Assembly: GCA_007121975.1 (NCBI GenBank)
Contig: SKJO01000354.1
Span: forward strand, 1 to 8,867
Length of the DNA: 8,867 bases
Reading direction: 5' to 3'
Source: Nitriliruptoraceae bacterium
GTDB lineage: Bacteria > Actinomycetota > Nitriliruptoria > Nitriliruptorales > Nitriliruptoraceae
In this document: piece by piece, positions 6,442 to 8,867 of the stretch
Layout of the letters: each line of letters opens with the position of its first letter
Position numbering within the stretch: the first letter of the stretch is position 1
The notes under the pieces: model-generated
Databases searched by the model: none
The model's input: only the letters and a program-made list of their open reading frames with translations
Told to the model about the DNA's origin: nothing
Program-made: the position numbers and the translations under genes

Positions 6442-7182
6442 CAGGTTCAGGCTCAGCGCTGCGCAGGTGGGAAGCTCGCCGAGACCGGCGAGCGCCGCCC
6501 GCGCCGCACGCACCTCGAGGCTGGCCCCCACTCCGACCGACCAGGCCTCGGCGAAGACCTCGGCCGGACCCTGCCGCAGGCCCGGGAACCGCGCGAGGGC
6601 TTCGACGCCCACGAGCTGTTCGCCGACGAGCTCGACGATCGGCTGGAACACGATCAGCAGGTCGTGCCCGACCTTGAGCGCCGCGAGCGCCTGCGCCCGG
6701 TCCTCACGTTCGACCCGGACGGTCTCCACGTGCTCGAGTTGGCTGGCGATGATGCCGGCCAGGGTGTGCATCATGCCGAGGTCGCGTTCGTCGAGGTGGC
6801 TGTGCACCCGGTGCGCGAAGGCGCACAGCGTGCCGTAGACCCGACCATCGCCGAGCACGATCGGCACGCTCAGGTGGGTGCCGTCGCCCAGTCGGTCGGG
6901 CCGGCCCATGGCGGCGCTGACCGGGTGCTCGGCCGGGTCGTGCAGCAGCCCGGGCAGCCGACCGGCGACCACCGACCGGCAGTAGCTCCCGGCCGCGGGA
7001 TCTGAGCGCCCGACGGCGAGCACCTCGTCGTCGCCCGCAGCGTCGAGGAAGCGCACCACGCGCAGCTCATCGGTCAGGTGGGAGATCAACGCGACATCGA
7101 GCCCGAGGTGGCGCCGCATCAGATGCAGCATCGCCTGGATCGAGCCTTCGACATCCGGACAGGACAGATGGGTGATCGACAT
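5983..7182 (-). CDS. GAF-EAL protein, probable catalytically impaired c-di-GMP phosphodiesterase
   Basis: This 399-residue cytosolic signalling protein is not predicted to be membrane-bound. Residues from about 10 to 150 form a GAF sensor (AAGSYCRSVV 63-72, HLSVPIVLGDGRVYGTLCAF 103-122). A short helical linker follows (HVETVRVEREDRAQALAALK, 151-170), then an EAL domain from about 172 to 395. By motif and spacing the EAL active-site set is E194 (EALARF), N246 (SLNLSP), E272 and E275 (LEVSE), D302-D303 (IDDVGAG), K323 (LKLD) and Q379 (GQGF). All of these are present. The residue that should be the first Glu of the AEGVET motif is Lys359 (VAKRVET). Active EAL enzymes hydrolyse c-di-GMP to pGpG. 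Loss of this Glu predicts poor or no turnover, so it may act as a c-di-GMP or protein-binding receptor. No GGDEF domain is present. The ATG at 7182 has GAGGA at 7189-7193, 6 nt upstream, fixing the start. Its 3' end lies opposite the YwiC-like frame. Confidence 0.92.
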   Translation of the reverse strand: MSITHLSCPDVEGSIQAMLHLMRRHLGLDVALISHLTDELRVVRFLDAAGDDEVLAVGRSDPAAGSYCRSVVAGRLPGLLHDPAEHPVSAAMGRPDRLGDGTHLSVPIVLGDGRVYGTLCAFAHRVHSHLDERDLGMMHTLAGIIASQLEHVETVRVEREDRAQALAALKVGHDLLIVFQPIVELVGEQLVGVEALARFPGLRQGPAEVFAEAWSVGVGASLEVRAARAALAGLGELPTCAALSLNLSPGTLIDPRFAEVLAEVDARRVVLEVSEHAALADAAAVNRAMDRFRDAGARLAIDDVGAGLAGLDTILQLRPEFLKLDGRLVAGIDRRRDKQAMVAAMGTYAERMGIALVAKRVETIEEHTALLGLGVPYGQGFGLARPADLSALLRIGRAG

Positions 7183-7188
7183 GCGGCG

Positions 7189-7193
7189 TCCTC
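7189..7193 (-). promoter_or_regulatory. Shine-Dalgarno of the GAF-EAL gene
   Basis: GAGGA on the minus strand, 6 nt before the ATG at 7182. Good strength and spacing; it supports the chosen start. Confidence 0.65.
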
Positions 7194-7209
7194 AAACTCA
7201 ACGTGACTG

Positions 7210-7215
7210 ACTATA
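7210..7215 (-). promoter_or_regulatory. candidate -10 element for the GAF-EAL gene
   Basis: The minus strand reads TATAGT here, one mismatch from TATAAT, in one of the few AT-rich patches of the window and about 28 nt upstream of the ATG. At a 17-bp spacing the -35 position reads TCGCCT, which is not consensus, so a conventional sigma-70 promoter is only weakly supported. The whole 7183-7291 spacer must carry start signals for both divergent genes. Confidence 0.3.
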
Positions 7216-7265
7216 CACGCAGAGTGATGTCCAGGCGAGCGGCCCGGGGTCCGACGAGTACCGTT

Positions 7266-7289
7266 CGGGCCTGCCCACCCAAAGGCCCG
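7266..7289 (+). promoter_or_regulatory. hairpin covering the glutaminase Shine-Dalgarno
   Basis: CGGGCCT (7266-7272) is exactly complementary to AGGCCCG (7283-7289), with a 10-nt loop and a possible further T-G pair. The right arm overlaps the ribosome site AAAGG (7281-7285), which lies 6 nt before the ATG at 7292. If transcribed, this stem would hide the SD. No riboswitch architecture is visible around it, and GC-rich DNA makes such stems common. Confidence 0.35.
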
Positions 7290-7291
7290 GC

Positions 7292-8380
7292 ATGACCTCA
7301 GCCGCGACCGGACGACGCATCGAGGACCGGCTGGGCGACCTGCATGCCCGCATCGCCGGGGAGCCGCTCCCGGGCGACGAGCGCTACTACGTCTCGGGCC
7401 GCGGCTACCTCGACGCCACGCAGGTCGGTGCCGAGAGCGACCGGTTCGCGATCTCGGTCGCGACCATCGACGGCGAGCACTTCGACGTCGGCGACCACAC
7501 CGCGGCCTTCCCCCTGCACTCGGTGTCCAAGGTCTTCACCTACGCGCTCGCGCTCGCCGACCATGGCCCCGACCGGGTGCTCGAGCGGGTCGGTGTCGAA
7601 CCCAGTGGCGACCCGTTCAACGCCCTGCGCGTCGACGAGCGGACCATGCGTCCCTACAACCCCATGGTCAATGCCGGTGCCCTGGTCACCAACGACCTGC
7701 TCCTGGGGGCCGATCCCGACCAGCGGCTGGCCCGCGCGCTGCAACTGCTGCGTGACGGCGCCGGCGACCAGCAGCTCGCGGTCGACCAGGTCACCCTCGA
7801 CGCCGAGGTGGCAAGTGCGGACCGCAACCGCGGAGCCGCCTACCTCATGCGCGGGGCCGGCATGCTGCACGGCCGCGTCGACGACATCCTGCGCCTGTAC
7901 CTCGCGCAGTGCTCGGTGCACGTGACCTCGGCGGCCCTGGCCACGATGGGGGCGACGCTGGCTAACGGTGGGCGCAACCCGGTCACCGGCTCCCGGGTGC
8001 TCCCGCGGCGGCTCGTGCGCGACGTGCTCAGCGTGATGCACACCTGCGGGATGTACGACTACGCCGGCACCTGGGCCTTCGAGATCGGGATCCCCGCCAA
8101 GAGCGGGGTCGGTGGGGCGATCCTCGCGGTCATCCCCGGCAAGCTCGGCATCGGGGTCTACGCGCCCGGACTCGACGGCCAGGGAAACAGCGTGCGCGGC
8201 ATCCGTGTGTGCCGGGAGCTGTCCGAGCGGCTCGGACTGCACGTGTTCGCCACGCCCGACGAGGATGCGCTGCTCACCCCGGCCACCCCGGCGGACCGGA
8301 CCATTCCTCCCAGCGTCGAACCGGACCTCCCGCCCGCCACCGACCTCACGATGGAGACCGATGCGGTGGTTCGTCACTGA
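7292..8380 (+). CDS. glsA: glutaminase (serine-dependent, beta-lactamase fold)
   Basis: This enzyme hydrolyses L-glutamine to L-glutamate and ammonia in the cytosol. The full catalytic set of the bacterial glutaminase family (PF04960) is visible with family spacing: SxxK Ser77 and Lys80 (HSVSKVF), EPSGDPFNALRVDE (103-116), YNPMVNAGA with Asn127, Glu172, RNR with Asn179, Tyr203 (LYLAQCSV), CGMYDYAGTW with Tyr255, and AKSGVGGAILAVIPGKLGIGVYAPGLDGQGNSVRG (269-303). The core ends near residue 322. A further 40 acidic, Pro- and Thr-rich residues (e.g. ATPADRTIPPSVEPDLPPAT) look disordered. No STAS or cyclic-nucleotide-binding domain is fused, unlike some actinobacterial homologues. Start: ATG with AAAGG 6 nt upstream, under a possible hairpin. 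It is transcribed divergently from the GAF-EAL gene. Its last 35 bp overlap the convergent minus-strand gene, so no intergenic terminator separates them. Confidence 0.96.
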   Translation: MTSAATGRRIEDRLGDLHARIAGEPLPGDERYYVSGRGYLDATQVGAESDRFAISVATIDGEHFDVGDHTAAFPLHSVSKVFTYALALADHGPDRVLERVGVEPSGDPFNALRVDERTMRPYNPMVNAGALVTNDLLLGADPDQRLARALQLLRDGAGDQQLAVDQVTLDAEVASADRNRGAAYLMRGAGMLHGRVDDILRLYLAQCSVHVTSAALATMGATLANGGRNPVTGSRVLPRRLVRDVLSVMHTCGMYDYAGTWAFEIGIPAKSGVGGAILAVIPGKLGIGVYAPGLDGQGNSVRGIRVCRELSERLGLHVFATPDEDALLTPATPADRTIPPSVEPDLPPATDLTMETDAVVRH

Positions 8381-8867
8381 CCCGCACCGGCTCCTGCTCG
8401 TGCAGCACCCACAGCTCGTCGGGCTCGCCCTCGCTCGACGTGCGGCAGCGCACCTGCTCATCGGCCCCGGCCACGGTGAGCACCACGGTGGATCGTCCGG
8501 CGACCTGCTCGACCTCCACGCTCAGCTGCGGCTCCTGCGACAACTGCCGCGCGAGCAGGCCGAGCAGCCAGGCCTCGTAGCCGGCCGGACCCGGCGGGTC
8601 GACCGAAGCGAACTCGGCGTCGATCCCGACGGGCGCACCGCCGGCGTCGACCCCGAGGCGCAGCTGCCCACCGCCGGTGTTGAGCAGGGCACACACCGTG
8701 CGCACCAGCGCCTGCTCGCCCGTCGCGCTGGGCTGACCCGTGACGGGATCGAGCCGGGCCGAGACCAGCGCGAGCTCGTGCGCGCTCGCGGCCGGCCCGA
8801 CCGGTAGGCGGGCGGATTCACCCGTGCTGCCCGGCGGCACCCCGGCGCCAGCAGCAGCGGCCGCGGC
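8346..8867 (-). CDS. protein with AlbA_2/Schlafen-like motif, 5' end outside window
   Basis: This frame ends at TGA 8346-8348 and stays open to the right edge. The first internal start is a GTG at 8840 (164 residues), but upstream codons encode Ala/Gly-rich sequence, so the true N-terminus is probably outside. Numbering from that GTG, residues 38-75 (ATGEQALVRTVCALLNTGGG, then QLRLGVDAGGAPVGID) match the AlbA_2/Schlafen-type 'putative DNA-binding' motif: a Glu, then a helix, then LNTGGG, then LxxGVDxxGxxxGID. GYEAWLLGLLARQL and a beta-rich region with DELWVLHEQEPVRV follow, also in the family's order. In AlbA_2 proteins this domain is often N-terminal to other domains. Here it is C-terminal, with only about 20 residues after it. 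The function is unknown. The gene overlaps the glutaminase by 35 bp, tail to tail. Confidence 0.72.
   Translation of the reverse strand, partial: AAAAAAGAGVPPGSTGESARLPVGPAASAHELALVSARLDPVTGQPSATGEQALVRTVCALLNTGGGQLRLGVDAGGAPVGIDAEFASVDPPGPAGYEAWLLGLLARQLSQEPQLSVEVEQVAGRSTVVLTVAGADEQVRCRTSSEGEPDELWVLHEQEPVRVSDEPPHRSPS

Noticed and set aside
7202..7219. CGTG...CACG dyad around the AT-rich patch, as an operator
   Set aside because: Only four base pairs per arm, which is expected by chance.
7298..8461. 387-codon minus-strand open frame
   Set aside because: It is antisense to the glutaminase, whose catalytic residues are all intact. The composition is shadow-like, with no motif.

Overview
The window is very GC-rich, densely coding DNA with strong G/C third-position bias. 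SD-led starts are mostly GTG or ATG. The gene set is a SNF2 helicase with an actinobacterial-type N-terminal extension, a SorC/DeoR-type sugar-binding regulator, a YwiC-like membrane protein, a GAF-EAL protein and a serine-dependent glutaminase. Together these suggest an actinomycete-grade bacterium (Actinomycetota). An Acidimicrobiia-like member is my best guess, but this is inference from gene style, not from a phylogenetic marker.

Layout. Positions 14-3327 (+) hold a two-gene unit: a large SNF2-family ATPase overlapped by 4 bp (ATGA) by a small protein with a very basic N-terminus. A complete SorC-family regulator follows at 3366-4292 (+). It converges, with a 27-bp gap, on a minus-strand lipoprotein (4320-5030) carrying a Pro-Glu dipeptide repeat and a second membrane segment. 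A divergent spacer of about 178 bp (5031-5208), with a perfect 7-bp inverted repeat, separates it from a plus-strand YwiC-like multispanning protein (5209 onward). The recognisable part of that protein ends near 5985, but its frame stays open to 6441, antisense to the minus-strand GAF-EAL gene (5983-7182). A second divergent spacer (7183-7291) leads to a complete glutaminase (7292-8380, +). Its last 35 bp overlap, tail to tail, a minus-strand protein with an AlbA_2/Schlafen-like motif that runs off the right edge.

How the genes relate. Apart from the translationally coupled SNF2/basic-protein pair, the genes look like single transcription units in alternating orientations, and I see no single pathway joining them. 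No mobile element, CRISPR array, tRNA or rRNA was seen, and no convincing defence island.

The points most worth following up are: (1) the EAL domain, which keeps nearly all catalytic residues but has Lys where the family has a catalytic Glu; (2) the long antisense extension of the YwiC-like frame; (3) the lipoprotein with a hexamer-encoded Pro-Glu linker and an apparently double membrane attachment; (4) the Cys-free basic partner of the SNF2 ATPase, in the place where a SWIM zinc-finger protein might be expected; (5) a hairpin that would cover the glutaminase Shine-Dalgarno.
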